Shown here piece by piece: positions 47,600 to 57,293 of a stretch of DNA of 64,000 nt (within the stretch, counting starts at the first letter, position 1; each line of letters opens with the position of its first letter). The notes beneath the pieces were generated by a model. The model was not told the DNA's origin, did no database searches, and worked only from the letters and a program-made list of their open reading frames with translations. A program made the translations under genes and the position numbers. Origin of the DNA: Rhodopseudomonas palustris (GTDB taxonomy: Bacteria; Pseudomonadota; Alphaproteobacteria; Rhizobiales; Xanthobacteraceae); assembly GCF_003031265.1 (NCBI RefSeq), contig NZ_CP019966.1:2852001-2916000 (forward strand), in the 5' to 3' direction.

Positions 47600-47986
47600 T
47601 TGCTCGACCACGTCTCGATCACCGTGTCCGACATTGCGGTGGCCGAGCCGTTTTACGATGCGATCATGGCGGCGCTCGGTGTCGTCAAGGTCGGCGCCCG
47701 CGGCGATTGGCTCGGCTATGGCGAGCGGGCGCGGCCGGATCATCCGGACCGCGTCTATCTGTCGATCCGCAAGGGCGACAGGCCGGAGCCGGCCTATGGC
47801 CGGCACTGGTGCTTCAAGGCGACCAGCCGCGCCGTGGTCGACGCATTCTGGCAAGCCGGGCTCGCGCACGGCGGCATCGATCAGGGTGCGCCGGGACTGC
47901 GCGATTATCATCCCGGTTACTACGCAGCCTTCATCGCCGACCCGGACGGCAACCGGCTCGAAGCGGTGTGCCACACGCTCGGCTGA
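47600..47986 (+). CDS. VOC (glyoxalase/bleomycin-resistance fold) protein
   Basis: 128 residues from a TTG start 4 bases after the valS stop. One VOC module: LDHVSITVSDIAVAEPFYDA, a middle RHWCFKATSRAVVDAFWQAG, and the metal-ligand end IADPDGNRLEAVCH. Substrate unknown; family members include glyoxalases and dioxygenases. Probably cotranscribed with valS. Confidence 0.8.
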   Translation: MLDHVSITVSDIAVAEPFYDAIMAALGVVKVGARGDWLGYGERARPDHPDRVYLSIRKGDRPEPAYGRHWCFKATSRAVVDAFWQAGLAHGGIDQGAPGLRDYHPGYYAAFIADPDGNRLEAVCHTLG

Positions 47987-48010
47987 GCGCCATTAAACGC
48001 GATGTCCCTG

Positions 48011-48090
48011 GTCATTGCGAGGAGCGAAGCGACGAAGCAATCCAGCTTAATGCGCGAGGTCTGGATTGCTTCGCTCCGCTCGCAATGACG
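48011..48090. repeat. Dispersed palindromic repeat family A, copy 3
   Basis: GTCATTGCGAGGAGCGAAGC at the left and CTCGCAATGAC at the right, with inner AAGCAATCCAG and CTGGATTGCTT. The longer arm is on the left, opposite to copies 1 and 2. Lies 24 bases after the VOC gene. Confidence 0.9.
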
Positions 48091-48187
48091 GTCCTTGCAC
48101 CGGCTGTCCGTCGCCTCGGCGTTGATCGGCGCCAAAGTATGACACCGCGGCAGTCGCGTAGGATCGGGCATCAACGGGGCTGTGCCG

Positions 48188-48748
48188 ATGCTCGCTTTCC
48201 TCAAGCTGCTGATCTCGTTTGCGCCGTGGCTGTCGTTTCTGATTATCGCCCGTGACACGTTGCTCCGGGTCGAGATCGGCCTCTGCGTTGCACTGGCGCT
48301 GACGGTCGTGATGGGCGTGCTGAAGCTCCATCGCGGTATCATTCTGTGGGTCGGCGTGGTGTTCTTTGGCGCCGCGACCATCGCGGTGATGGGGTTCAAC
48401 GACACCTGGACTCTGCGCCATCTCGGCGTGCTGGCTAACGGCGCGCTGGCAGCCGGGGCCTGGCTGACCATTCTGCTCGGCAAGCCGTTCACGCTCGACT
48501 ACGCCAAGGAGCATGTCGATCCGGCGGTCTGGAACGATCCGAAATTCATCCGCATCAACGTGCTGATGACCGGCATCTGGGCGACGGCTTTCACCATCAA
48601 CGCGGCGTTGGCATTCGGCAAGATGGAGCAGGTCGCACTGCCCGAACTCGCCTATGAGCTGCTCTCCTACGCGGTGCTGATCGGCACTGCGATCTTTACG
48701 GTGTGGTATCCCGAGCATCTGCGGCGGGCGCGGGCGGCGGCAAGCTGA
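48188..48748 (+). CDS. Integral membrane protein, septation-protein-like
   Basis: 186 residues from the ATG at 48188; a GTG two codons earlier is also possible. Five or six hydrophobic helices (LLISFAPWLSFLIIA, VALALTVVMGVLKL, GIILWVGVVFFGAATIAVMG, and others). KPFTLDYAKEHVDPAVWNDP in a loop recalls the intracellular septation protein A/YciB-like group. No function can be assigned from sequence alone. Flanked by repeats A3 and B1. Confidence 0.7.
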   Translation: MLAFLKLLISFAPWLSFLIIARDTLLRVEIGLCVALALTVVMGVLKLHRGIILWVGVVFFGAATIAVMGFNDTWTLRHLGVLANGALAAGAWLTILLGKPFTLDYAKEHVDPAVWNDPKFIRINVLMTGIWATAFTINAALAFGKMEQVALPELAYELLSYAVLIGTAIFTVWYPEHLRRARAAAS

Positions 48749-48775
48749 GGCCGCAGCGCTGCGCCGCAAACAAAC

Positions 48776-48877
48776 GTCACCCTCCGCGAAAGCGGAGGGC
48801 CCAGTATCCCAGAGCGCCCGTTACTTAGCCGCAGCGCTCTGCAATACTGGGTCGCCCGGACAAGCCGGGCGATGACC
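48776..48877. repeat. Dispersed repeat family B, copy 1
   Basis: Hairpin CCCTCCGC/GCGGAGGG, then an inverted pair CCCAGTAT/ATACTGGG around about 45 bases, then hairpin GCCCGG/CCGGGC and a GATGAC end. Matches the 51279-51376 element in the opposite orientation. Confidence 0.85.
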
Positions 48878-48901
48878 GGTTTTGATGAGGCCCAGCTTCG
48901 A

Positions 48902-49528
48902 TCAAATTGATCGCGGAAACGGCTTACTCAAAAATCGCGAGCCCTTCAGCCCGTAGCGCCACGGATAGTCGGCCGCCTTGGTGATGCCGATGCGCGGTCC
49001 GGTGACGATCTCCGGCGTGGTGATCCGGCGGTGGATCGCGAACGGGGCGGCATCGAGCGGCAGGCCGTTGTGGGCGATGGTGATGCCGAGCGCCTGCGCC
49101 AGCTTGCCGGGGCCGGAACACAGGCTGCGTGGCTCGTCGAGGCCGCGGCGCTTGCGCATCGCCGCAAGGCCGTGGGTCGGCTCCAGCGCGCGGATCAGCA
49201 CCGCGCTGGCGGAGCCTTCGGGCTCGCAGACGACATTCACGCACCAATGGATGCCGTAGGAGCGATACACGTAGGCGACGCCCGGCGGGCCGAACATCAC
49301 CTGGTTGCGCGGTGTCGGCCCGCCATAGGAATGCGCCGCCGGATCGGTGTGGTGATAGGCTTCGACCTCGACGATCACGCCGCCGGCTCCGCCGAACAGC
49401 AGCGTTGCGCCGATCAGCTCGGGCGCGACCTCGTGGACGCTGCGGGCAAAGAACCGGCGCGTCAGCAGCGGGCCGAGGGCGGGATGTGTTCCGTCCGGCG
49501 AGGCCTTCGGAACGCGGGGCTTGGTCAT
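48902..49528 (-). CDS. DNA-3-methyladenine glycosylase (AAG/MPG family)
   Basis: 208 residues. Family segments: [40 protein letters not shown] with the catalytic Glu, [27 protein letters not shown] and [11 protein letters not shown]. It removes alkylated purines such as 3-methyladenine from DNA. Single gene, divergent from lipA. Confidence 0.92.
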   Translation of the reverse strand: MTKPRVPKASPDGTHPALGPLLTRRFFARSVHEVAPELIGATLLFGGAGGVIVEVEAYHHTDPAAHSYGGPTPRNQVMFGPPGVAYVYRSYGIHWCVNVVCEPEGSASAVLIRALEPTHGLAAMRKRRGLDEPRSLCSGPGKLAQALGITIAHNGLPLDAAPFAIHRRITTPEIVTGPRIGITKAADYPWRYGLKGSRFLSKPFPRSI

Positions 49529-49685
49529 CTGGGACAGGGATTGTGCGCCAGAAGGCGCGGCCGGCGATGCGCGTTATGCTTACAATTCGAGCATTATTCC
49601 AAGGGATAACAGCCCGCAAGCAGCCCGGGTTGCGGGACGGGGGCGGCCGGATTAGGTAGGGTTCTCGCGCAAACCCAGGCAGCTC

Positions 49686-50645
49686 ATGGTCGTTCTCGTC
49701 GATACGGTGTCCGCCAATCCCGTCCGCCCCCGGCATCCGGAGAAGGCGGCGCGGCCCGACGCGCTGTCGCCGAAGAAGCCGGACTGGATCCGGGTGCGCG
49801 CGCCGACCACGCGCGGCTATGGCGAGACCCGCGGCATCGTCAAGGAAAACGGCCTGCACACCGTGTGCGAGGAGGCCGGCTGCCCGAACATCGGCGAGTG
49901 CTGGGATAAGAAGCACGCCACCTTCATGATCATGGGGGACACCTGCACCCGGGCGTGCGCGTTCTGCAACGTCAAGACCGGGATGCCGGCGGCGCTCGAC
50001 GCTAACGAGCCGGCCTATGTCGCCGAGGCGACGCGGAAGCTCGGGCTGCAGCATCTGGTGATCACCTCGGTCGACCGCGACGATCTGGCCGACGGCGGTG
50101 CGGCGCACTTTGCCGCGACGATCCGCGCGGTGCGCGAAGCCTGCCCGACCACGACCATCGAGATCCTGACGCCGGACTTCCTGCGCAAGGATGGCGCGTT
50201 GGAAGTCGTGGTCGCCGCCAAGCCGGACGTGTTCAACCACAATCTCGAAACCGTGCCGTCGCGCTATCTGTCGGTGCGGCCGGGCGCGCGTTACTTCCAT
50301 TCGATCCGGCTGCTGCAGCGGGTCAAGGAACTCGATCCGACCATCTTCACCAAGTCCGGCATCATGGTCGGCCTCGGCGAGGAGCGCCACGAGGTGCTGC
50401 AGGTGATGGACGATCTGCGCTCGGCGGAGGTCGATTTCCTCACCATCGGCCAGTATCTGCAGCCGACCCGCAAGCACCACGCGGTGATGCGCTACGTCAC
50501 GCCGGACGAGTTCGCCGGCTATCAGACCACTGCCTACGCCAAGGGCTTCCTGATGGTGTCGGCGAGCCCGATGACGCGCTCGTCCCATCACGCCGGCGAC
50601 GACTTCGCCAAGCTCAAGGCGGCGCGCGCGGCGCGAGCCCGCTAA
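49686..50645 (+). CDS. lipA: Lipoyl synthase
   Basis: 319 residues. Auxiliary cluster cysteines 61, 66 and 72 ([12 protein letters not shown]) and the radical-SAM cluster CTRACAFC (87, 91, 94), plus the closing [14 protein letters not shown] segment with the conserved RSS. It inserts two sulfurs into protein-bound octanoate to make lipoate for 2-oxoacid dehydrogenases. The ATG at 49686 gives the usual length. Followed by the RatA/Coq10-like gene after 26 bases. Confidence 0.96.
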   Translation: MVVLVDTVSANPVRPRHPEKAARPDALSPKKPDWIRVRAPTTRGYGETRGIVKENGLHTVCEEAGCPNIGECWDKKHATFMIMGDTCTRACAFCNVKTGMPAALDANEPAYVAEATRKLGLQHLVITSVDRDDLADGGAAHFAATIRAVREACPTTTIEILTPDFLRKDGALEVVVAAKPDVFNHNLETVPSRYLSVRPGARYFHSIRLLQRVKELDPTIFTKSGIMVGLGEERHEVLQVMDDLRSAEVDFLTIGQYLQPTRKHHAVMRYVTPDEFAGYQTTAYAKGFLMVSASPMTRSSHHAGDDFAKLKAARAARAR

Positions 50646-50671
50646 CAGTCCAAGACCTGAAGTCCGAGACG

Positions 50672-51145
50672 ATGCCGCAGTTTTCCAACAGGCGCAGAGT
50701 GCCGCACAGTGCCCAGCAGATGTTCGACCTCGTTGCCGATGTCGAGCGCTATCCGCAATTCGTGCCGCTGTGCAAGGCGCTGAAGATCCGCGAACGCATC
50801 CAGCAGCCGGATGGCAACGAGGTGGTGATCGCCGACATGACGGTGTCGTTTAAGCTGGTGCAGGAGACCTTCACCAGCCGCGTCACCCTCGATCGCGCCA
50901 ATCTGAAGATCCTGGTGGAGTATCTCAAAGGCCCGTTCTCCAATCTGGAGAACCGCTGGACCTTCGCGGCCAAGACCGAGCGCGCCTGCGAGGTCGGCTT
51001 CTTCATCGCCTACGAGTTCAAGAGCCGGATGCTCGCCACCCTGATGGGCGCGATGTTCGACACCGCTTTCCACCGTTTCGCCGAAGCCTTCGAAACCCGT
51101 GCCGACCAGATCTACGGCACTGGCCCGAAGCTGTCGCGGGTGTAG
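50672..51145 (+). CDS. START-like RatA/Coq10 family protein
   Basis: 157 residues. RRRVPHSAQQMFDLVADVERYPQFVPLC-type start (residues 7-34), then MTVSFKLVQETFTSRVTLDR and NRWTFAAK, typical of the polyketide-cyclase/START fold of Coq10 and RatA. In alphaproteobacteria it probably binds ubiquinone or a related lipid; E. coli RatA has been described as a ribosome-associated toxin. Location after lipA is a familiar arrangement in this group. It ends at a block of two dispersed repeats. Confidence 0.85.
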   Translation: MPQFSNRRRVPHSAQQMFDLVADVERYPQFVPLCKALKIRERIQQPDGNEVVIADMTVSFKLVQETFTSRVTLDRANLKILVEYLKGPFSNLENRWTFAAKTERACEVGFFIAYEFKSRMLATLMGAMFDTAFHRFAEAFETRADQIYGTGPKLSRV

Positions 51146-51171
51146 TTAGTTTCGCACCGTCATCAGCCTTG

Positions 51172-51251
51172 CGTCATTGCGAGGAGCGCAGCGACGAAGC
51201 ATTCCAGCTCGATGCACGGAGCTGGATTGCTTCGCTTCGCTCGCAATGACG
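51172..51251. repeat. Dispersed palindromic repeat family A, copy 4
   Basis: CGTCATTGCGAGGAGCGCAG at the left, CTCGCAATGACG at the right, inner AGCATTCCAGCT and AGCTGGATTGCTT. Same orientation as copy 3, with two base changes in the left arm. Confidence 0.9.
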
Positions 51252-51278
51252 GAGAGGTTGAATACTTGAATATCCACC

Positions 51279-51376
51279 GTCACCGCCCGGCTTGTCCGGG
51301 CGCCCCAGTATCCCGAAGCGCTTCCGAAGATCACGAGCGCTCTGGATACTGGGCCCTCCGCTGTCGCGGAGGGTGG
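51279..51376. repeat. Dispersed repeat family B, copy 2 (inverted)
   Basis: GCCCGG/CCGGGC hairpin first, then CCCAGTAT and ATACTGGG around about 35 bases, then CCCTCCGC/GCGGAGGG. This is copy 1 read from the other strand, with an altered core. It separates convergent ratA-like and cinA genes together with repeat A4. Confidence 0.85.
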
Positions 51377-51433
51377 AGGCGATGATCAGGCCCCGTGATA
51401 CACTCCCTGCCGGCCTGACGAGTTGCATCGCCG

Positions 51434-52054
51434 CTAAGTCTTCTTCGGCTTCACCGGCCGCTTCGGCTGCGGGCGCTTGGCGGCGACGCGGCGGGGGGAG
51501 CGGGCGACGCGTTTGTGAACGCCGGTGGCGACTTCGCGCTTGGCCTTGGTCGGCGGCTTCGGACCGCGGGCGAGTTCCAGCAGCATCCGCAGGGCTTCCA
51601 CCACCGAGCGCTGGCGGACGTTGCTGCGGCCGATCGCGCCGAAACGCTGCTCGCGGTGCGAGATCCGGCCGTCGCGCGACGCCACCGCGAAATGCACCAG
51701 GCCGACCGGCTTGCCGGGCGTTGCGCCGCCGGGGCCGGCGATCCCGGTGATCGAGACCGCGAGATCGACGTCGGCATTCTCCAGCGCGCCGACCGCCATC
51801 GCGATCGCGGTTTCCTTACTGACGGCGCCGAAGGTGGTGAGCGTGGCGTTCTCGACGCCGAGCAGGTCATGCTTGGCAGCGTTGGAATAGGTGACGAAGC
51901 CGCGGTCGATCACGTCGGACGAGCCGGGGATGTCGGTCAGCGCGCCGGCGACCAGACCGCCGGTGCAGGACTCGGCGGTCGCGATCATCAGCTTCCGCGA
52001 ACGGCAGAGGTCGAGCAACGAGCGGGCGAGGGCGCGGGCGTCGTTGCTACTCAT
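51434..52054 (-). CDS. cinA: CinA C-terminal domain protein (NMN amidohydrolase) with basic tail
   Basis: 206 residues. The CinA_C domain covers residues 1-160: MIATAESCTGGLVAGALTDI, FVTYSNAAKHDLLGV, SITGIAGPGGATPGKPVG. It deamidates nicotinamide mononucleotide in pyridine-nucleotide recycling. The last 45 residues are almost only Lys, Arg, Pro and Ala (AAKRPQPKRPVKPKKT at the end), absent from usual family members and possibly nucleic-acid binding. Starts 2 bases after ispDF, so cotranscribed. Confidence 0.88.
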   Translation of the reverse strand: MSSNDARALARSLLDLCRSRKLMIATAESCTGGLVAGALTDIPGSSDVIDRGFVTYSNAAKHDLLGVENATLTTFGAVSKETAIAMAVGALENADVDLAVSITGIAGPGGATPGKPVGLVHFAVASRDGRISHREQRFGAIGRSNVRQRSVVEALRMLLELARGPKPPTKAKREVATGVHKRVARSPRRVAAKRPQPKRPVKPKKT

Positions 52055-52056
52055 CG

Positions 52057-53253
52057 TCAGCCGGCCAGTCCGTCGGCGCCCCAGGGCAGCCGGATGGTGG
52101 CGGACGCGGTCGCCGCGATGCCTTCCTCACGGCCGGTGAAGCCGAGCTTTTCGCTGGTGGTGGCCTTCACCGCGACGCGCGACACCGGCACGCCGGTGAT
52201 CTCGGCGATGCGCTGACGCATCGCGTCGCGCAGCGGGCCGATCTTCGGCCGCTCGCAGATCATCGTCACTTCGAGATTGGCGACGCGGCCGCCACGCGCG
52301 GTGACACGGTCGATCGCGTATTTGAGGAACTTGTCGGAGGCTGCGCCCTTCCACTGCGGATCGGTCGGCGGGAAGTGCGAGCCGATGTCGCCATCCGCCA
52401 GCGCGCCGAGGATTGCGTCGACCAGCGCATGCAGGCCGACGTCGCCGTCCGAATGCGCCAGGAAGCCGCGGGTGTGCGGCACCTTCAGGCCGCACAGCCA
52501 GACGTGATCGCCTTCGCCGAACGCATGCACGTCGTAGCCGGTGCCGGTGCGGATATCGCCCAGGGCGGCCATCAGCCGGCTTTCCTCGCGCGCGAAATCT
52601 TCCGGGGTGGTCATCTTCATGTTGTTAGCATCGCCCTCGAAGGTCGACACCGTCAATCCCGCCCATTCGGCGATCGCGGCGTCGTCGGTGAAATCATCCC
52701 GGCCGCCAGAGGCCGCGCGGCGGTGGGCGTCGAGGATCACGTCGAAGCGGAATGCCTGCGGGGTCTGGGCGATCCGCAACACCGCACGGTCCGGCGTCGC
52801 ATCGACCGCGCCGTTGGCGTCGACCTGCTTGATGGTGTCAGTCACCGGGACCACCGGCAGCGCCGCGCCAGTCGTGCCGGCCGCGGTGATGGCGCGGGAG
52901 ATCAGTTCCGGGGTGACGAAGCAGCGCGCGGCGTCATGGATGAGTACGATATCCGGCTTCAGCTCGGCCAGAGCCTCCAGGCCGGCGCGCACCGAGGCCT
53001 GCCGGGTCGCGCCGCCGCCGACCGCAGGGCGGAAATTCAGGCCGGCCACCGCCGCATTGAACATCTCGGTGTCGTCGGGATTCGTCACCGGTTGCACCGC
53101 CATCACGCCCGGATGGGTGCAGAACGGCTCCATCGCCCGGGCGATCACCGGCCGTCCGGCGAGGGTGCGATATTGCTTGGGGCCGCCCGCGCCGGCGCGC
53201 AGGCCGCGACCGGCGGCGACGATAATGGCAGCAGTACGGGGCGAGTTCGGCAT
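52057..53253 (-). CDS. ispDF: Bifunctional IspD/IspF isoprenoid enzyme
   Basis: 398 residues. The N-terminal IspD domain (1-230) has [30 protein letters not shown] and [15 protein letters not shown] segments. The IspF domain (about 236-398) starts [20 protein letters not shown] with metal ligands Asp and His, and ends [19 protein letters not shown]. It carries out CTP transfer to MEP and the cyclisation to ME-cPP in the non-mevalonate pathway. The fusion is normal for alphaproteobacteria. Divergent from dusB. Confidence 0.96.
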   Translation of the reverse strand: MPNSPRTAAIIVAAGRGLRAGAGGPKQYRTLAGRPVIARAMEPFCTHPGVMAVQPVTNPDDTEMFNAAVAGLNFRPAVGGGATRQASVRAGLEALAELKPDIVLIHDAARCFVTPELISRAITAAGTTGAALPVVPVTDTIKQVDANGAVDATPDRAVLRIAQTPQAFRFDVILDAHRRAASGGRDDFTDDAAIAEWAGLTVSTFEGDANNMKMTTPEDFAREESRLMAALGDIRTGTGYDVHAFGEGDHVWLCGLKVPHTRGFLAHSDGDVGLHALVDAILGALADGDIGSHFPPTDPQWKGAASDKFLKYAIDRVTARGGRVANLEVTMICERPKIGPLRDAMRQRIAEITGVPVSRVAVKATTSEKLGFTGREEGIAATASATIRLPWGADGLAG

Positions 53254-53388
53254 CGGATCAATTGATACGGAATTGGGATGGCCTGCGCTGGTCGCGCCGG
53301 TGCACAGCCCTTACCATGCCGGAGCAGGAAAGCAGCATGATTCCATCGCCGCAGCCGCCGGCGGCCGGGGACAATTGCTGCAACGCAC

Positions 53389-53416
53389 TTGCATGTCAGA
53401 TATGATTGGCTAAACT
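53389..53416 (+). promoter_or_regulatory. Candidate promoter for dusB-ntrBC
   Basis: TTGCAT, 16-base spacer, TAAACT. Moderate match to sigma-70; about 78 bases before the GTG of dusB. Confidence 0.35.
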
Positions 53417-53450
53417 GTAGGCAATGATCTACAATGCTCAAACATTGAGC
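53416..53450. promoter_or_regulatory. Two adjacent inverted repeats in the dusB leader
   Basis: TGTAG-8 bases-CTACA (53416-53433) and GCTCAA-ACA-TTGAGC (53436-53450), the latter nested with CAATG/CATTG. They sit at and just after the candidate transcription start, as an operator or leader hairpin would. No known binding consensus matched. Confidence 0.4.
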
Positions 53451-53493
53451 GAAGCCGAGCCTGCAACTGCGCTGGCTACCAAATGAGCAACGA

Positions 53494-54528
53494 GTGACGC
53501 GCCCGACTGTAACAGGTTCGCCGCCTTTGAGGATTGGCAATATTGCGGTGCCTGATCCGGTGTTGTTGGCGCCGATGACAGGCATTACCGATGCGCCGTT
53601 CCGCCGGCAAGTTGCCGAGCTGGGCGCTGGTCTGGTGGTGTCGGAGATGACCGCCAGCGAGGACCTGGTCGCCGGCCGCCGGATGTCAGTCCGGCGTTGC
53701 GACAAGGTCGGGCAGGGGCCGCATGTCGTTCAGCTTGCCGGCTGCGAGGCGCGCTGGATGGCCGAGGGCGCCCGGATCGCGGAAGCCGGCGGCGCCGACA
53801 TCATCGACATCAACATGGGCTGCCCGGCGCGGCACGTCACCGGCGGCCTGTCCGGTTCGGCGCTGATGCGCGATCTCGATCACGCGCTGACACTGATCGA
53901 AGCCACGATCGGTGCGGTTCGGGTGCCGGTGACGCTAAAGATGCGGCTCGGCTGGGACGATCGTTCCCGCAACGCGCCCGAGCTGGCGCGGCGTGCGCAG
54001 GACGCCGGGGTGCAGCTCGTCACGGTTCATGGTCGTACCCGGCAGCAGTTCTACAAGGGCGAAGCCGATTGGAACGCGGTCCGCGCCGTCCGGGACGCGA
54101 TCTCGATTCCGCTGGTGGTCAACGGCGACATTACCTGCCACGCCAGCGCGGTCGAAGCGTTGAAGCGCTCCGGAGCCGACGCGGTGATGATTGGGCGCGG
54201 CGCCCAGGGGCGGCCGTGGTTGCCGGGGCAGGTGGGGCGCCAGCTCACCACCGGTCAGGTCGAGGCCGAGCCTCCGCTCGCCGCGCAGCGCGATTACTTG
54301 CGCACGCTCTACGACGACATTCTGGCGCTGTACGGCGTCAAAATCGGGCTGCGTCACGCTCGCAAACATCTCGGCTGGTCGCTCGAGGTGGCCGCTGCCA
54401 GCGCCGGCGCTCCGCCGTCGGTTCTGAAGAGCTGGCGCACCACGATCCTGACCGAAGAGAATCCGGCCCGCGTGCATAGCGCGCTCGCCGATGCCTACGA
54501 TGATTTCGCCTGGAGGGCCGCCGCATGA
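53494..54528 (+). CDS. dusB: tRNA-dihydrouridine synthase (NifR3)
   Basis: 344 residues from a GTG. FMN-barrel enzyme: [40 protein letters not shown] with catalytic Cys110, [18 protein letters not shown], and VNGDITC. It reduces uridines in the tRNA D-loop. As in other alphaproteobacteria it heads the ntrBC operon (older name nifR3) and overlaps ntrB by ATGA. Confidence 0.95.
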   Translation: MTRPTVTGSPPLRIGNIAVPDPVLLAPMTGITDAPFRRQVAELGAGLVVSEMTASEDLVAGRRMSVRRCDKVGQGPHVVQLAGCEARWMAEGARIAEAGGADIIDINMGCPARHVTGGLSGSALMRDLDHALTLIEATIGAVRVPVTLKMRLGWDDRSRNAPELARRAQDAGVQLVTVHGRTRQQFYKGEADWNAVRAVRDAISIPLVVNGDITCHASAVEALKRSGADAVMIGRGAQGRPWLPGQVGRQLTTGQVEAEPPLAAQRDYLRTLYDDILALYGVKIGLRHARKHLGWSLEVAAASAGAPPSVLKSWRTTILTEENPARVHSALADAYDDFAWRAAA

Positions 54529-55697
54529 ACGCCATCGTCGAACCGCGCCGGGCGCAGCCGACCGACAGCGATGCGATCCTCAACGCGCTGCCGAATCCCG
54601 TGCTGCTGGTCGGCCCGGACGGCAAGATCGTCGACGCCAACATGGCGGCCGAATCGTTCTTTGAGATTTCAACGCAGTTGCTGCGGCGGCAGTCGCTGAC
54701 CGACCTGGTGCCGTTCGGCAGCCCGCTGCTGGCGCTGATCGAACAGGTTCGCGTCGGGCATTCGCCGGTCAACGAATACAAGGTCGATCTCGGCACGCCG
54801 CGGATCGGCGCCGACCGCCAGGTCGATCTGCACGTCGCGCCGCTCAACGAACGGCCTGGCCACATCGTGGTGATGCTGCAGGAGCGCACCATCGCCGACA
54901 AGATGGACCGCCAGCTGACGCATCGCAGCGCCGCGCGCTCGGTTATCGCGCTCGCCGCCATGCTGGCGCATGAGATCAAGAACCCGCTGTCCGGCATCCG
55001 CGGCGCAGCGCAACTGCTGGAGCAGCAGGCATCCGCCGAAGACCGGATGCTGACCCGGCTGATCTGCGATGAAGCCGACCGCATCGTCACGCTGGTCGAC
55101 CGCATGGAAGTGTTCGGCGACGACCGTCCGGTCGCGCGCGGCCCGGTGAACATCCACTCGGTGCTGGATCACGTGAAGCGGCTGGCGCAGTCGGGCTTTG
55201 CCCGCAACATCAAGTTCATCGAGGACTACGACCCGTCGTTGCCGCCGGTGCTCGCCAATCAGGATCAACTGATCCAGGTGTTCCTCAATCTGGTGAAGAA
55301 CGCTGCCGAGGCTGTGGTCGATCTCGGCTCCGATGGCGAGATCCAACTCACCACCGCGTTCCGCCCCGGTGTCCGGCTGTCGGTGCCGGGCAAGAAGACA
55401 AGGGTGTCGCTGCCGCTGGAATTCTGTGTGCGGGACAACGGTCCCGGCGTTCCCGAAGATCTGCTGCCGAACCTGTTCGATCCGTTCGTCACCACCAAGC
55501 CGTCCGGCTCCGGCCTCGGTCTTGCATTGGTAGCGAAGATCGTCGGCGATCACGGCGGCATCATCGAGTGTGAATCGCAGCCGCGCAAAACCACCTTCCG
55601 GGTGCTGATGCCGATGTTCAACACCGCTAAGGCCCTTCAATCCCCGAACGGCGAGGACGCGCCGGCGTCGTCCGATGCCTCACAGACTGCAAGATGA
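54525..55697 (+). CDS. ntrB: Nitrogen regulation sensor histidine kinase NtrB
   Basis: 390 residues, no membrane helices. PAS domain (about 18-120, [20 protein letters not shown]), H-box with His149 in [21 protein letters not shown]-box [11 protein letters not shown], and G-boxes [11 protein letters not shown] and GSGLGLAL. It phosphorylates or dephosphorylates NtrC according to PII signal. Start overlaps the dusB stop; ntrC follows after 9 bases. Confidence 0.96.
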   Translation: MNAIVEPRRAQPTDSDAILNALPNPVLLVGPDGKIVDANMAAESFFEISTQLLRRQSLTDLVPFGSPLLALIEQVRVGHSPVNEYKVDLGTPRIGADRQVDLHVAPLNERPGHIVVMLQERTIADKMDRQLTHRSAARSVIALAAMLAHEIKNPLSGIRGAAQLLEQQASAEDRMLTRLICDEADRIVTLVDRMEVFGDDRPVARGPVNIHSVLDHVKRLAQSGFARNIKFIEDYDPSLPPVLANQDQLIQVFLNLVKNAAEAVVDLGSDGEIQLTTAFRPGVRLSVPGKKTRVSLPLEFCVRDNGPGVPEDLLPNLFDPFVTTKPSGSGLGLALVAKIVGDHGGIIECESQPRKTTFRVLMPMFNTAKALQSPNGEDAPASSDASQTAR

Positions 55698-55706
55698 GGA
55701 CTCCCA

Positions 55707-57149
<1,443 letters not shown>

Positions 57150-57185
57150 GACGCCGGGGCAAGCTTTTCGGCTGTGGACCGCGTA

Positions 57186-57209
57186 CTCGCCCGAGGTGGC
57201 TCGGGCGAG
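57186..57209 (+). terminator. Perfect hairpin between ntrC and ntrY
   Basis: 10-bp perfect stem CTCGCCCGAG/CTCGGGCGAG with a GTGG loop, 36 bases after the ntrC stop. No T-run. It may separate the ntrBC and ntrYX transcripts or act as partial attenuation. Confidence 0.5.
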
Positions 57210-57293
57210 GCGCCGCGATATTGTCGCAATTGAGCAACATTGTTGTAGGAATGCATCACACGGTCTGCCCAATTCGGCGGCCGAACGCATTCA

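Noticed and set aside
53254..53493. Sigma-54 promoter or NtrC binding sites in front of dusB-ntrBC
   Set aside because: No TGGCAC-N5-TTGC element or TGCAC-N5-GTGCA site was found by eye.
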